Source: Aerococcus sanguinicola (GTDB taxonomy: Bacteria > Bacillota > Bacilli > Lactobacillales > Aerococcaceae). From it: 64,000 bases of DNA. The stretch lies in the NCBI RefSeq assembly GCF_001543145.1, contig NZ_CP014160.1, positions 186,001-250,000 on the forward strand, given 5' to 3'. The translations under genes were made by a program, and so were the position numbers. Below are positions 29,005-37,554 of this stretch, piece after piece. Every line of letters begins with the position of its first letter. Position 1 is the first letter of the stretch. A model generated the notes under the pieces. It saw only the letters and a program-made list of their open reading frames with translations. It ran no database searches and was not told the DNA's origin.

Positions 29005-30300
29005 TTAGTCTTCGTCGCTAAGGTCTAATCCTTTTAATTGGTCGCCTAATAAGTCGCCAAAAGTAAAGCCTGTATCTTCTTCAGCTGCTTGGTTTTGACG
29101 TGCAGCTTGGCCACGGTTATTCTTACGTGCTGGACGAGATTTCTTAGCACGTGGTTTGTGGTCACGGTCAGCGCCTTCTTCTTTAGCAGGTGCTTCTTCT
29201 AAGGCTTTGATACTTAATGATAAGCGGTTTTCTTCTGGGTTCACATCAAGCACTTTAACTTGTACTTCTTGACCTTCTGATAATTTATCAGCTGGTGTAT
29301 TCACATGCTCATGCGCAATTTGTGAAATGTGAACTAAACCTTCAACGCCTGGGAATACTTCAACGAAGGCACCAAAGTCCACAAGACGGCGTACAATACC
29401 ATCTAATACGGCTCCCTTAGGCGCTTTTTCTTCGATATCTTCCCATGGTCCAGGAACTAATTCCTTGATTGAAAGTGAAATACGACCGCGGTCTTCATCA
29501 ACAGATAAGATCTTCACGTCTACTTCTTCGCCAACAGTTAAAACATCTGAAGGATGCTTCACGTGGTGGTGAGCAATTTGTGAAATGTGAACTAAACCGT
29601 CAATGCCGCCTAAGTCGATAAAGGCACCGAAGTTAGCTAAGCGAGCAACTGTACCAGTAACAGTTTGACCAGCTTCGAATTGCTCTAATTTTTCAGCACG
29701 TTCAGCAGCAGCCTTTTCAGCAGCAATTTCTTTGTGGGATAGGATCAAGCGGTTTTCAGCTGGATCGATTTCCACAATTTTAACTTCTAATTCTTTATCT
29801 TTATAAGGAGTGAAATCCTTAACAAAGTGATCTTCTACCATTGAAGCAGGAATGAAACCACGAACGCCAGCGTCAACAACTAAACCACCCTTAACCACTT
29901 TCTTAACGGGAACAGTGATTGTTTCGTCGTTTTCAGCTTTTTCTTCAAGTTCTTTCCAGATCTTCTTAGCTTCAACGCGACGACGTGAAAGTAAGAAAGA
30001 ACCGTTTTCTTTTTCTTTGATTTGTTTAACAACAACCAATTCAATGACGTCGCCAACTTTAACTACGTCTTCAACATTGTCGATTGGTGTTGATGAGATT
30101 TCACGGAATGGCACAACGCCTTCAACGCCGGCGCCTTCGATCCCTACGATTAATTGGTTGTTTTCATCGATGGTTAAAACTTCACCATTAACAGTGTCGC
30201 CAATTTTAACGTCCAAGGTTTGATCAAGGACATCTTCCATTGATGGCATTGCCTCTGTTTCTTCTACTTCATGATTTTGTGCTTCAAATTCGTTTGACAT
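29005..30300 (-). CDS. rpsA: 30S ribosomal protein S1 homologue
   Basis: Four S1 domains in 431 residues: about 30-105 (IGDTVNGEVLTIDENNQLIV), 120-185 (TVPVKKVVKGGLVVDAGVRG), 205-275 (GQTVTGTVARLANFGAFIDL, GLVHISQIAHHHVKHP) and 290-360 (VLDGIVRRLVDFGAFVEVFP). Domains 3 and 4 carry the strongest RNA-binding consensus. The C-terminal tail is charged (RAKKSRPARKNNRGQAARQN). The first domain is the less conserved ribosome-docking type, as in other low-GC Gram-positives with four-domain S1. It follows cmk, the usual partner gene. Confidence 0.95.
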   Translation of the reverse strand: MSNEFEAQNHEVEETEAMPSMEDVLDQTLDVKIGDTVNGEVLTIDENNQLIVGIEGAGVEGVVPFREISSTPIDNVEDVVKVGDVIELVVVKQIKEKENGSFLLSRRRVEAKKIWKELEEKAENDETITVPVKKVVKGGLVVDAGVRGFIPASMVEDHFVKDFTPYKDKELEVKIVEIDPAENRLILSHKEIAAEKAAAERAEKLEQFEAGQTVTGTVARLANFGAFIDLGGIDGLVHISQIAHHHVKHPSDVLTVGEEVDVKILSVDEDRGRISLSIKELVPGPWEDIEEKAPKGAVLDGIVRRLVDFGAFVEVFPGVEGLVHISQIAHEHVNTPADKLSEGQEVQVKVLDVNPEENRLSLSIKALEEAPAKEEGADRDHKPRAKKSRPARKNNRGQAARQNQAAEEDTGFTFGDLLGDQLKGLDLSDED

Positions 30301-30396
30301 ATATTGTATCCTCTCCTAAAGTACTAGCCACCAGTCAAGAGACCAGTGTTACAACGTTGATTTTACCATGTTTGCCTTAATAAAACAAGCGATCCA

Positions 30397-31095
30397 CTAA
30401 ATATTTTCAGCTTTCTCACGCTTTTTTTCGTCGATAATGGTAATTAAGCGGTCTTGGACCTCTTCAATGGTCAATTCTGAACTGTCGACATGGACCGCAT
30501 CAGGAGCTGGCCGCAGGGGGCTTTCCTCCCGGTTCATGTCATAATGGTCCCGCTGGCGGATTTCTTCTTCAATTTCTTCCAGGCTTTGGTCAGAATACTG
30601 GTGGTCCTGGTTCTCAAGATAGCGACGCTTGGCTCGCTCATGAACGGAAGCGATCAAGTAAATCTTAACTTGGGCCTGGGGCAGGACCACTGTCCCGATG
30701 TCCCGGCCATCCATGACGATTCCCTCCGCACGCCTAGCAATCTCTTGCTGGCGCTTAACTAATTCCTGGCGAACCAAGGGAATGGCTGCATAATAAGAGA
30801 CCAGGTTAGATACCTGGTCCTCACGAATCGCCCGCGTCACCTCTTCGCCGTTCAGATAGACCAACTGGCCCTGCTCTGAAGCTTGAAAGGAAATCTCAAT
30901 TCCTGCCAAGAGTTTTTTCAAACCCTCTTCGTCTTCGGGTCCAATCCCAGCCCGGCTAGCGGCTAAACTTAGACAGCGGTACATGGCCCCAGTATCTAAG
31001 TAAATATAGCCATAGTGTTGGGCCAGGCGTTTAGCCAAGGTCGACTTGCCCGAAGAAGCTGGTCCGTCAATCGCAATTTGGAAATTTTGAGTCAA
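30397..31095 (-). CDS. cmk: Cytidylate kinase
   Basis: Phosphorylates CMP and dCMP using ATP. The P-loop is IDGPASSGKSTLAKRL, followed by YLDTGAMYRCLSLA and the CMP-binding DGRDIGTVVLPQA; RDHYDMNREESPLRPAPDAV is the conserved C-terminal region. A TTG at 31095 has AAGGAG eight bases upstream and gives the expected N-terminus (TQNFQIAIDGP); an ATG at 31116 overlapping the stop of the LysM gene would add seven residues. It is co-transcribed with the LysM gene and precedes rpsA. Confidence 0.95.
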   Translation of the reverse strand: MTQNFQIAIDGPASSGKSTLAKRLAQHYGYIYLDTGAMYRCLSLAASRAGIGPEDEEGLKKLLAGIEISFQASEQGQLVYLNGEEVTRAIREDQVSNLVSYYAAIPLVRQELVKRQQEIARRAEGIVMDGRDIGTVVLPQAQVKIYLIASVHERAKRRYLENQDHQYSDQSLEEIEEEIRQRDHYDMNREESPLRPAPDAVHVDSSELTIEEVQDRLITIIDEKKREKAENI

Positions 31096-31115
31096 TTCAG
31101 GCGCTCCTTTCCGCA

Positions 31116-31904
31116 TTACTGTACCCTAAGGACGGTACCTGGGGCAATGTTCGAATTTGCACTCAGGCCATTCGCTTGGAGTAATTGGTCCAAGGTCATG
31201 CCATGGTTAACAGCAATCCGGTAGAGGTTGTCCCCTGCTTGCACGGTATAGGTACCAGAAGTCCCAGCAGTATTTTGCCCTTGTTGGTTCTGTTGGGCAT
31301 TAGCCGAAGACTGGGCCAAGGAAGCACGTTCGGAAGCTTGGGCAGCTTGTTGTTGCTGAGCTGCGATGCTAGCTGAAGCTGCTGCTGACTGACTAGCTTG
31401 GTTAGCGCTCTCCGCTTGTTCTGAGGAAGCGATAGAGGCTGACTTCTTGTCGGCTTCTTCTTTAGCCTTGGACTCTGAAGCCTTCTTCCGGCTCTCTTCC
31501 TCAGCCTTGCTGGCGGAAACATTCTGGGTCTTGGACACCATGACTTGGTCCGTCGATTGCGGTTCCACGGTTTTCTTCTGGTTAGCGGTATAAACCGTAA
31601 TGATCAAAGGCACAATCACCATCACTAAGAGGATGAAGGTCAAAACTTTAGCAAAGGGTGAGATCTTCTCATCATGGCCCTTGGGATTGCGGGCTGAGCG
31701 GGAATATTGGCGCTTCTTCAGGTTCTCGTACTCACCAAAATTCTGGTCGGCCTCATCAGTGAATTCACTCGTTTCAGGGTCATCACCTAGGTCTTCGTAG
31801 TCATAGTCATCGACTTCATCATAAGCGTCGTAGTCGAAGTCCTCCTGGTCCAAATCATCTGAAGGGCGCTTTCTAAACTGATTAAACTTATCGCGTAAGC
31901 TCAT
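31116..31904 (-). CDS. Membrane-anchored LysM protein (YpbE/EbpS-like)
   Basis: 262 residues: an acidic cytoplasmic N-terminus (DDLDQEDFDYDAYDEVDDYD), one membrane segment around residues 82-104 (VLTFILLVMVIVPLIITVYT), a long Ser/Ala/Gln/Glu-rich extracellular linker and a single C-terminal LysM domain (YTVQAGDNLYRIAVNHGMTL, ending GTVLRVQ). LysM binds peptidoglycan, so the protein tethers the membrane to the wall. The position near recQ and cmk equals that of ypbE in Bacillus. Whether it binds elastin as the EbpS name suggests cannot be said. Confidence 0.9.
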   Translation of the reverse strand: MSLRDKFNQFRKRPSDDLDQEDFDYDAYDEVDDYDYEDLGDDPETSEFTDEADQNFGEYENLKKRQYSRSARNPKGHDEKISPFAKVLTFILLVMVIVPLIITVYTANQKKTVEPQSTDQVMVSKTQNVSASKAEEESRKKASESKAKEEADKKSASIASSEQAESANQASQSAAASASIAAQQQQAAQASERASLAQSSANAQQNQQGQNTAGTSGTYTVQAGDNLYRIAVNHGMTLDQLLQANGLSANSNIAPGTVLRVQ

Positions 31905-31979
31905 AACGGGTCAATCCTTTCCAATTCATTTAAAAAAATTGTATCACTTTATAGTTGAAAAGTCATTTAAATTCCTCGG

Positions 31980-33449
31980 TCACTTGCGGTTAAATAGTTG
32001 GTCCAAACGTTCTTGCCAGTTCGGACGCCCCGCCTTTTTGGCAGCCTGTCCAGACGTCAAGTAAGCCTGCCAGGGGGCCAAAGATTCAAAGTTAGGCTGG
32101 CAGCGGCTACAACAAAAAGCAGGTTTTTCTCCCTCTTCCTCACTTTGGAAATAGTCCAGAAGCCCTTGTCTCAAACAAGTCTCCCCTTCAACTAGGGCCA
32201 GTAGATGGTCTAGGGCTGCCTGGTTCTTCTTGATATAAGCCTGATAGTGAGCCTTAGCCTGGTCAAAATCATTAAAATGAAAACGGTAAAAGTCAAGCCG
32301 GGCGCTGACGCCCTGGTCAAGCCCGTGGGAAAGCTGGGAAATTTGGCGGTCAGTCAACTTAAAGCTATGAGCTAACAAAGCTAAAAAGTTGTCTGCCTCT
32401 TCTTCTGGGTGTTGCCTAAAGTAAAGCATGCGTCGCTTCTCTTCCTGGTCCACTAAGATCAAGTGGTAGGCCTGCTTGCGGTCGCGACCGGCGCGGCCGC
32501 TCTCCTGACTCAATTCATTCAAAGAAAAAGGCAAGTGGTAGTGGATAACAAAGCGCAAGTCTGCCTGGTTAATCCCCATTCCGAAGGCTGACGTGGCAAA
32601 AATCACATCCAAGCTATGGTTCAGAAATTGTTCCTGGATGGCAAAACGTTGGCTATCCGGAAGGTCAGCATGGTAGGCTGCCACATTCAGACCCTGGGCC
32701 CGAAAAGTCTGACTCAGTGCTTCGAGTTCGGCTTTTTGGTGGACGTAGACGATTCCCGGTTTGGGTAAGTGGCTCAATTTTTGACCGAGAAATTCAAACT
32801 TATCTGCCGCATCCAAGAGCTCACAATCGTAGAAGATATTGGGGCGGTCCAGCGGGAGTTTCACCGTCTTGACTCGCTCTTCAGGGTCAAAGAGATAGGA
32901 CTGAATGGTCCCAAGTTCAGCCGGGCTCGCCGTTGCGGTCAGAGCTAGGGTTAGGGGGCGGCCCAGGTCTTGGCGGAGGGCTTTGAGCTGGGAATATTCG
33001 GGCCGAAAGTCTACCCCCCATTGAAGGATACAATGGGCCTCATCCACCACAAAGAGATCAATCGCTAATTGCCGGAGCCGGTCTTTGACCCGGCCTTGTT
33101 GGATCATCTCTGGCGATAAGAAGAGAAAACGATAGTCCCCCAGCTGGGTCAAGGCCTGGTTGAAGGCTTGGGGACTAAGCGCACTATTTAAGGCCATGGC
33201 TCCTTTAAAACCGCCGAGCTGGAGCTGGGCCAATTGGTCTTGCATCAAGGCAATCAAAGGAGACACAATGACCGTTAGTCCAGACTTGCCCTGAGCAAAG
33301 AGTTGGTAGATCAAGGACTTTCCGCCCCCAGTTGGCATCAAGGCCATGACCTGCTTACCAGTTTCCAAGGCCTCCAAGGCTTCTAACTGACCGGGTTTAA
33401 AGGTATCCAAGCCAAAATAAGTCTGTAATTCCTGCTTAAAATCACGCAC
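31980..33449 (-). CDS. recQ: RecQ-family ATP-dependent DNA helicase (short form)
   Basis: 3'-5' DNA helicase for repair of stalled forks. Motifs: Walker A ALMPTGGGKSLIYQ, DEAH box VVDEAHCILQWGVDFRPEYS, motif IV-VI FATSAFGMGINQADLRFVIH and QESGRAGRDRKQ. The C-terminal zinc region is reduced (FCCSRCQPNF) and no HRDC domain follows; length 489 matches the short Firmicutes RecQ. The GTG at 33449 with AGGGGGG ten bases upstream is chosen; it overlaps the stop of the upstream gene by eight bases, indicating coupling. Confidence 0.94.
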   Translation of the reverse strand: MRDFKQELQTYFGLDTFKPGQLEALEALETGKQVMALMPTGGGKSLIYQLFAQGKSGLTVIVSPLIALMQDQLAQLQLGGFKGAMALNSALSPQAFNQALTQLGDYRFLFLSPEMIQQGRVKDRLRQLAIDLFVVDEAHCILQWGVDFRPEYSQLKALRQDLGRPLTLALTATASPAELGTIQSYLFDPEERVKTVKLPLDRPNIFYDCELLDAADKFEFLGQKLSHLPKPGIVYVHQKAELEALSQTFRAQGLNVAAYHADLPDSQRFAIQEQFLNHSLDVIFATSAFGMGINQADLRFVIHYHLPFSLNELSQESGRAGRDRKQAYHLILVDQEEKRRMLYFRQHPEEEADNFLALLAHSFKLTDRQISQLSHGLDQGVSARLDFYRFHFNDFDQAKAHYQAYIKKNQAALDHLLALVEGETCLRQGLLDYFQSEEEGEKPAFCCSRCQPNFESLAPWQAYLTSGQAAKKAGRPNWQERLDQLFNRK

Positions 33450-34449
33450 GAGCGAAGTTCCCCCCTTCTGCTTCAAGATTAGCAATCTGCCAGACCCGGT
33501 AGAGCCAAAATGCTTGGTCCCCATACTGGTCTTGGAAAGTTGCAAAGTCTTCTGGGGCTTTTTCCGCATAGAAGCTTTCAGGGCCTTTCCCCAGAGCTCG
33601 GCCCAGCTCGGGCAAGAAGCGGTCACAGTCAAAGATAGCCACTTCAATCAGATGATCGGCCAGTGTCGAGGCTTTGAGTCCCCTCCTGGCCTGGACTTCC
33701 GCTAGGCTAGCTCCCTGATCCAAGCCCTTCAAGGTCAGATCAGCAGAAGGCTTCCAGGCGGGGAAGCGTCGGTCGAGTCCTTTTTTGAAATAAATGAGAT
33801 AAGGACACCCCTCTGCTGATTCAAGGGCCTGGTCTAAACGCCCTAAAACAAATTGTCGGGCCAAGCTAAATGCCTGACCCTGCAGTAGATCTAACCAGTC
33901 CTCAGCCGCCAAAGCGGGGAGGTCGTGTCCTGAAAATTGACTGAGCAAGAAATCGGCCTGGTCCTGAGGCCAGTCTTCTAAAAGCCGTGCCCATTCCTGG
34001 TAAAATGAGGCAGTAAAGGCCTCCCGTCCCTGAATCCTTAGCTGGCTAAAATAGGCTTTCACAAATTGCTGAACTTCCCAGTCTTGGGTCACCGTCACAT
34101 AGCGCTTTTGTCCATAAGCTAGCTGGGAGGCAGCTTGGACGAGGAGCAAGTAGGCCTCATAGCGCTTCTGCCGGCTTTGGGGGAAGACCATGCCCTGGCG
34201 GTAATCAAGCAGGGCTGCCAAGAAAGAAAGCTTTGTGTTAGAATAATCCTGACGGCTCGCTTGCTGGGCTAAGACCTGACCCCAGTCAGACTTCTTGAGC
34301 TGGGGGAAGAGGCCAAAATAAGCCTCCAATTGATGCTTTTTCGCAAAGTAGAGGGTCGATGGCGTCCGCTTGCCAATCAACACTTGGTAGGTCGAATTCG
34401 GCGTCAGGCCCTGACAGCTAGTGATAACTTTGACAAGAATTTCGTTCAC
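33442..34449 (-). CDS. YpbB-like helix-turn-helix protein, RecQ partner
   Basis: 335 residues, mostly helical, with a C-terminal helix-turn-helix resembling the RQC/HTH_40 region (DLTLKGLDQGASLAEVQARRGLKASTLADHL, partly quoted). In Bacillus the equivalent ypbB gene is always beside recQ, and the HTH may supply the DNA-binding part missing from the short RecQ; this is inference. A GTG at 34449 with GGAGGGAG is chosen over an upstream ATG because it fits the family start (NEILVKVITS) and leaves room for the divergent ferredoxin gene. Confidence 0.8.
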   Translation of the reverse strand: MNEILVKVITSCQGLTPNSTYQVLIGKRTPSTLYFAKKHQLEAYFGLFPQLKKSDWGQVLAQQASRQDYSNTKLSFLAALLDYRQGMVFPQSRQKRYEAYLLLVQAASQLAYGQKRYVTVTQDWEVQQFVKAYFSQLRIQGREAFTASFYQEWARLLEDWPQDQADFLLSQFSGHDLPALAAEDWLDLLQGQAFSLARQFVLGRLDQALESAEGCPYLIYFKKGLDRRFPAWKPSADLTLKGLDQGASLAEVQARRGLKASTLADHLIEVAIFDCDRFLPELGRALGKGPESFYAEKAPEDFATFQDQYGDQAFWLYRVWQIANLEAEGGNFARA

Positions 34450-34474
34450 GCGACTCCCTCCAGAAAGGTGATTG

Positions 34475-34690
34475 ATGATGCAAGGACAAATTATTCCTGA
34501 AGCCTGCATTGCCTGCGGGATTTGCCAGCTCAAAGCCGGGCAAATCTTCGACTATGACGATGAAGGCATCGCTTACTTCAAAAACGCAGACCAGGCTTAC
34601 CGAGCCCAGATTCCAGACGACCAAGTCGAGGCCTTCCGCCAGGCCCTCACCCACTGTCCGACAGGCGCTATCCAGCGGGTCAAAAATTAA
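34475..34690 (+). CDS. fer: Single-cluster [4Fe-4S] ferredoxin
   Basis: 71-residue electron carrier. Cluster ligands are CIACGICQLKAG (CxxCxxC) and the distal cysteine in LTHCPTGAI, a one-cluster Bacillus-type ferredoxin. The start (34475 or 34478) follows AAAGGTG closely. It is divergent from the YpbB-like gene by about 25 nt, as in Bacillus. The YumC-type reductase at 14.2 kb is the probable electron donor or acceptor. Confidence 0.93.
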   Translation: MMQGQIIPEACIACGICQLKAGQIFDYDDEGIAYFKNADQAYRAQIPDDQVEAFRQALTHCPTGAIQRVKN

Positions 34691-34691
34691 G

Positions 34692-34748
34692 AAAAAGCTT
34701 TCCGTTATTGGACCTTTCAGTCCCATTATAACGGAAAGCTTTTTCTTT
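34692..34748 (+). terminator. Ferredoxin gene terminator
   Basis: Perfect 17-bp stem AAAAAGCTTTCCGTTAT/ATAACGGAAAGCTTTTT, beginning right after the stop codon, ending in a T-rich run. Confidence 0.9.
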
Positions 34749-34774
34749 GTCTGCCTTCTTCCTCTTTCATACTT

Positions 34775-34848
34775 AAGTGAGCATTCCTTACACTTGCCTT
34801 TGATCGTTAAAGAGCCATGGCACCGGCTCGAGCCAAGGACTCTCGCCT
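34775..34848 (-). repeat. Dispersed structured element A, partial copy 3
   Basis: In reverse orientation this matches the right half of copy 2: GAGAGTCCTTGGCTCGAGCC, GGTGCCATGGCTCTTTAACG, then ATCAAA and the distal ATGCTCA. The left half is missing, so it cannot form the outer stem. It lies between the converging ferredoxin and RibU-like genes. Confidence 0.7.
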
Positions 34849-34867
34849 TAAATTAAAAAAATTAAAT

Positions 34868-35446
34868 CTATAACCACCGATCCAAAATCGGTAGGAGGCG
34901 TCTGAGGAAGAAGTGGGCGACGATAGATACCAAGATCCCCTTGACGAGGTTAAAGGGCACAATGCCCATGAGTAGGTATTGGACCATGTCATTAATCGGG
35001 AAATTCATCACTGCCGAATAGAAGGGCGCTAGCACGAAGTAGTTCAAGGCAACCATCACTAGGGTCAGCGATAGGGTCGCCGAGCCATAAGTTAAGAGGA
35101 GTCTCGACCAAGCCAGCTGGCGGTCCTTAGCCTTGATAGTTCCTAAGTGGCCCCGCAGGAAATAGTAAATCGGCAAGATATAGGCCAGGCTGGCTAAGAA
35201 GCTGGCCAAGTCGCCAATCGGATAACCCGCATCCCCACCAGTTTGGATATAGTGAAGCAGGGTCCGGATCAAGGCCGCTAGAGCACCGGACAGGGGGCCA
35301 TAGAGGAAGGTCGTTAATAAAAGCGGGATATCTGAGAAGTCAATCTTTAAGAAAGGCAAGGCGAAAAGAATGGGAAAAGCAAAGAACATTAAAAGATAAG
35401 CCAAGGCTCCCATAATCGCTATAAACATTAATCTTTTAGCCTTCAC
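34868..35446 (-). CDS. ribU: ECF transporter S component, RibU-like (riboflavin)
   Basis: Substrate-binding membrane subunit that captures a vitamin and docks on a shared ECF energising module encoded elsewhere. The 192 residues hold five to six membrane segments. LKIDFSDIPLLLTTFLYGP and GIVPFNLVKGILVSIVAHF are typical of riboflavin-specific RibU, with the family N-terminal AxxxA-type helix (MGALAYLLMF). It follows rluB by two bases, so it has no own FMN riboswitch, unlike ribU in Bacillus. Riboflavin specificity is likely but not proved by sequence alone. Confidence 0.85.
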   Translation of the reverse strand: MKAKRLMFIAIMGALAYLLMFFAFPILFALPFLKIDFSDIPLLLTTFLYGPLSGALAALIRTLLHYIQTGGDAGYPIGDLASFLASLAYILPIYYFLRGHLGTIKAKDRQLAWSRLLLTYGSATLSLTLVMVALNYFVLAPFYSAVMNFPINDMVQYLLMGIVPFNLVKGILVSIVAHFFLRRLLPILDRWL

Positions 35447-35448
35447 AA

Positions 35449-36180
35449 CTACTTCTCCTTTCCATCTTCTGCCAAGTCTTTGAGCTGTTGGACCTCAAAG
35501 GGCAAGAGGACACGAGATTGACCGGGCCGCAGATCATCCAGGTAGATATTCCCATAGAATTCACGGCGCAATTTTTGCACAGAATGACCGATGGCGTCGA
35601 ACATCTTACGGACTTGGCGGTTGCGGCCTTCGTGGATGACCAGTTCAACCACGGCATAGTCCTTGGCTTCTTCCGTCTTAATCATGCGTGCCTTGGCTGG
35701 GGCCGTCTTCTTGCGATCAATAATAACCCCCTTCTCCAAACGGCGGAGGTCGTCGCGGTTCGGAATGCCGTTGACCTTGGCGATATAACCCTTAGCCACC
35801 TCGTGACTGGGGTGCATGAGGAGATTAGCAAATTCCCCGTCATTGGTCAAAAGCAAGAGCCCACTCGTATTATAGTCCAAGCGGCCAATCGGATAAATCC
35901 GCTCTTCCACATCTGGGAAATAGTCGGTCACACAGGGGCGCCCACGGTCATCTTCCACTGCTGAAATGACGCCTGTTGGCTTATTCAGGACAAAATACTT
36001 GGGTTCTTCCTTGTAGATTGGAACTTCATCCACTTCCACCCGGTCGTGGCGACTCACCTTGGTCCCCAATTCCACCACCGTCTCGCCATTGACCTTCACC
36101 CGGCCAGCTGTAATTAACTTTTCCGCTTGTCGGCGTGAAGCCACGCCTGCATGTGCAATGACTTTCTGTAATCTTTCCAT
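35449..36180 (-). CDS. rluB: 23S rRNA pseudouridine synthase RluB-type
   Basis: Converts a uridine in 23S rRNA (family site: U2605) to pseudouridine. The S4 RNA-binding domain occupies residues 1-60 (RLQKVIAHAGVASRRQAEKL), and the catalytic motif is YPIGRLDYNTSGLLLLTNDG with the active aspartate in GRLD. KINEGRNRQVRKMF-like HEGRNRQVRKMFDAIGH follows. The 243 residues match RluB. It is co-transcribed with scpB upstream and the RibU-like gene downstream. Confidence 0.95.
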   Translation of the reverse strand: MERLQKVIAHAGVASRRQAEKLITAGRVKVNGETVVELGTKVSRHDRVEVDEVPIYKEEPKYFVLNKPTGVISAVEDDRGRPCVTDYFPDVEERIYPIGRLDYNTSGLLLLTNDGEFANLLMHPSHEVAKGYIAKVNGIPNRDDLRRLEKGVIIDRKKTAPAKARMIKTEEAKDYAVVELVIHEGRNRQVRKMFDAIGHSVQKLRREFYGNIYLDDLRPGQSRVLLPFEVQQLKDLAEDGKEK

Positions 36181-36202
36181 AGCTCAATCTCCTTTAAGCA
36201 AA

Positions 36203-36790
36203 TTATATCTCCATACTGTTGTCAGCGAGCTCTCCTGCATCAAATAAAGCCGTCTGTTCAGCCTCCTCTGTTTCCTCCGTCTTGAGCCTAGTGAGATCCG
36301 GTAGTTCATCTAAGGAAGACAGGCCAAAATATTGGTAGAAGTAATCGCTCACTCCATAGATGATGGGCCGGCCAGGACCTTCTTTACGGCCTTGTTCTTC
36401 AATCAGGTCATGCTGGAGGAGTTTCTGAATCATGGCTGAGGACTGAACCCCTCGGATATCATCGATCTCCATCCGCGTGATAGGGGCCTGGTAAGCAATG
36501 ATGGCCAAAGTTTCCAGGGCTGCTTGCGATAGCTTGACCGAGAAAGGCGACAGAGCATAAGACTTGACCACATCCGCTAGCTCCGACTTGGTGACGAGCT
36601 GGATGCGCTGGTTGACCCAAGATAGCTTCAAAGCCGACTGCCGGTCCGCCTGGTATTTCTCAGCCAATTTCAAAAGGGCATAGCGGGTCTGGTCGATGGA
36701 CAAGTCGAGCAATTGAGCCAATTCTTCTAGGTCCAAGCCTTGGTCGCCGGCAACAAATAATAAACTTTCAATGGCCTGCATGGCTCTCAT
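36203..36790 (-). CDS. scpB: Segregation and condensation protein B
   Basis: Kleisin-interacting subunit of the SMC condensin complex. The 195 residues contain two winged-helix domains (ESLLFVAGDQGLDLEELAQL; ETLAIIAYQAPITRMEIDDI with RGVQSSAMIQKLL) and GRPIIYGVSDYFYQYFGL, the family signature. The start overlaps the stop of scpA by four bases. An acidic, glutamate-rich tail follows residue 170. Confidence 0.95.
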   Translation of the reverse strand: MRAMQAIESLLFVAGDQGLDLEELAQLLDLSIDQTRYALLKLAEKYQADRQSALKLSWVNQRIQLVTKSELADVVKSYALSPFSVKLSQAALETLAIIAYQAPITRMEIDDIRGVQSSAMIQKLLQHDLIEEQGRKEGPGRPIIYGVSDYFYQYFGLSSLDELPDLTRLKTEETEEAEQTALFDAGELADNSMEI

Positions 36791-37554
36791 TCCCCCACCT
36801 CATTTCGTTTGATCTCAATATCGGTCTGGCCCAAAGTCTGGGCAAAGGACAAGTCCGCAGCTTTGACCAGTTGTAAGAGGGCCAAGAAGAGTGTCACGAT
36901 CCGTTCGCGGGTCAGCGGGCCATCCACGATCAAGTCATAAAAAGAAATTACCCGACCACGAGGACAAGCTTGGAGCAGGTCATCCATGGCTTCCTGGACA
37001 GAATAAGTCTCTGCTTGCACCTGGCGTTCCAAAGGGGCCTGACTCTTCAAGCGACGCATCATTTTACGCAAGGCTGCTAGTAAGTCATCTTGGTCGAAAG
37101 CCCCTTTTGCTAAGGGGACCTTGGTCTGATAGGCGGATAGGTCGCTAGCTGCCTTGGGATACTCCAATTGCCGGGCCTCCTGCTTCTCTTCCAAGAGCTT
37201 GCTCACATTCTGGTATTGCTGGTAGGTCAGCAATTGCTGGACCAGGTCTTCGCGGGGATCTTCTTCCTCTTCTGTCGCTTCTTTCTTGGGCTTGGGCAGC
37301 ATCATCTTCGACTTAATTTCAATCAGGCTCGCCGCCATAACCAAGTACTCACTGGCCAAGTCCAGTTCCAATTCCTTCATAGCCTCCAAGTAGGCCAAAT
37401 ACTGCTCTGTAACCAAGACAATGGGAATATCAAAGATATCCACTTCAAGGGTCTTAATCAAGTGCAAAAGCAGGTCCAAGGGCCCTTCAAAACTAGCTAA
37501 ATCCAGCCTCAAAGCAGAGGCTGGATAGTCTTCAAGCTGCTTATTTTCTTCCAT
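36787..37554 (-). CDS. scpA: Segregation and condensation protein A (kleisin)
   Basis: Kleisin of the SMC-ScpAB complex that organises and segregates the chromosome. The N-terminal SMC-neck binding region is FEGPLDLLLHLIKTLEVDIF (about 19-38), followed by ASEYLVMAASLIEIKSKMML; the C-terminal winged helix (ERIVTLFLALLQLVKAADLS) binds the SMC cap. Length 255 is typical. The ATG shares a base with the stop of the RibT-like gene, so ribT-like-scpA-scpB-rluB-ribU are one coupled operon. Confidence 0.95.
   Translation of the reverse strand: MEENKQLEDYPASALRLDLASFEGPLDLLLHLIKTLEVDIFDIPIVLVTEQYLAYLEAMKELELDLASEYLVMAASLIEIKSKMMLPKPKKEATEEEEDPREDLVQQLLTYQQYQNVSKLLEEKQEARQLEYPKAASDLSAYQTKVPLAKGAFDQDDLLAALRKMMRRLKSQAPLERQVQAETYSVQEAMDDLLQACPRGRVISFYDLIVDGPLTRERIVTLFLALLQLVKAADLSFAQTLGQTDIEIKRNEVGE

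Noticed and set aside
33450..33647. N-terminal extension of the RecQ reading frame
   Set aside because: The extra 66 codons lie inside the upstream gene and do not resemble RecQ; a GTG with ribosome site at 33449 fits the family start.
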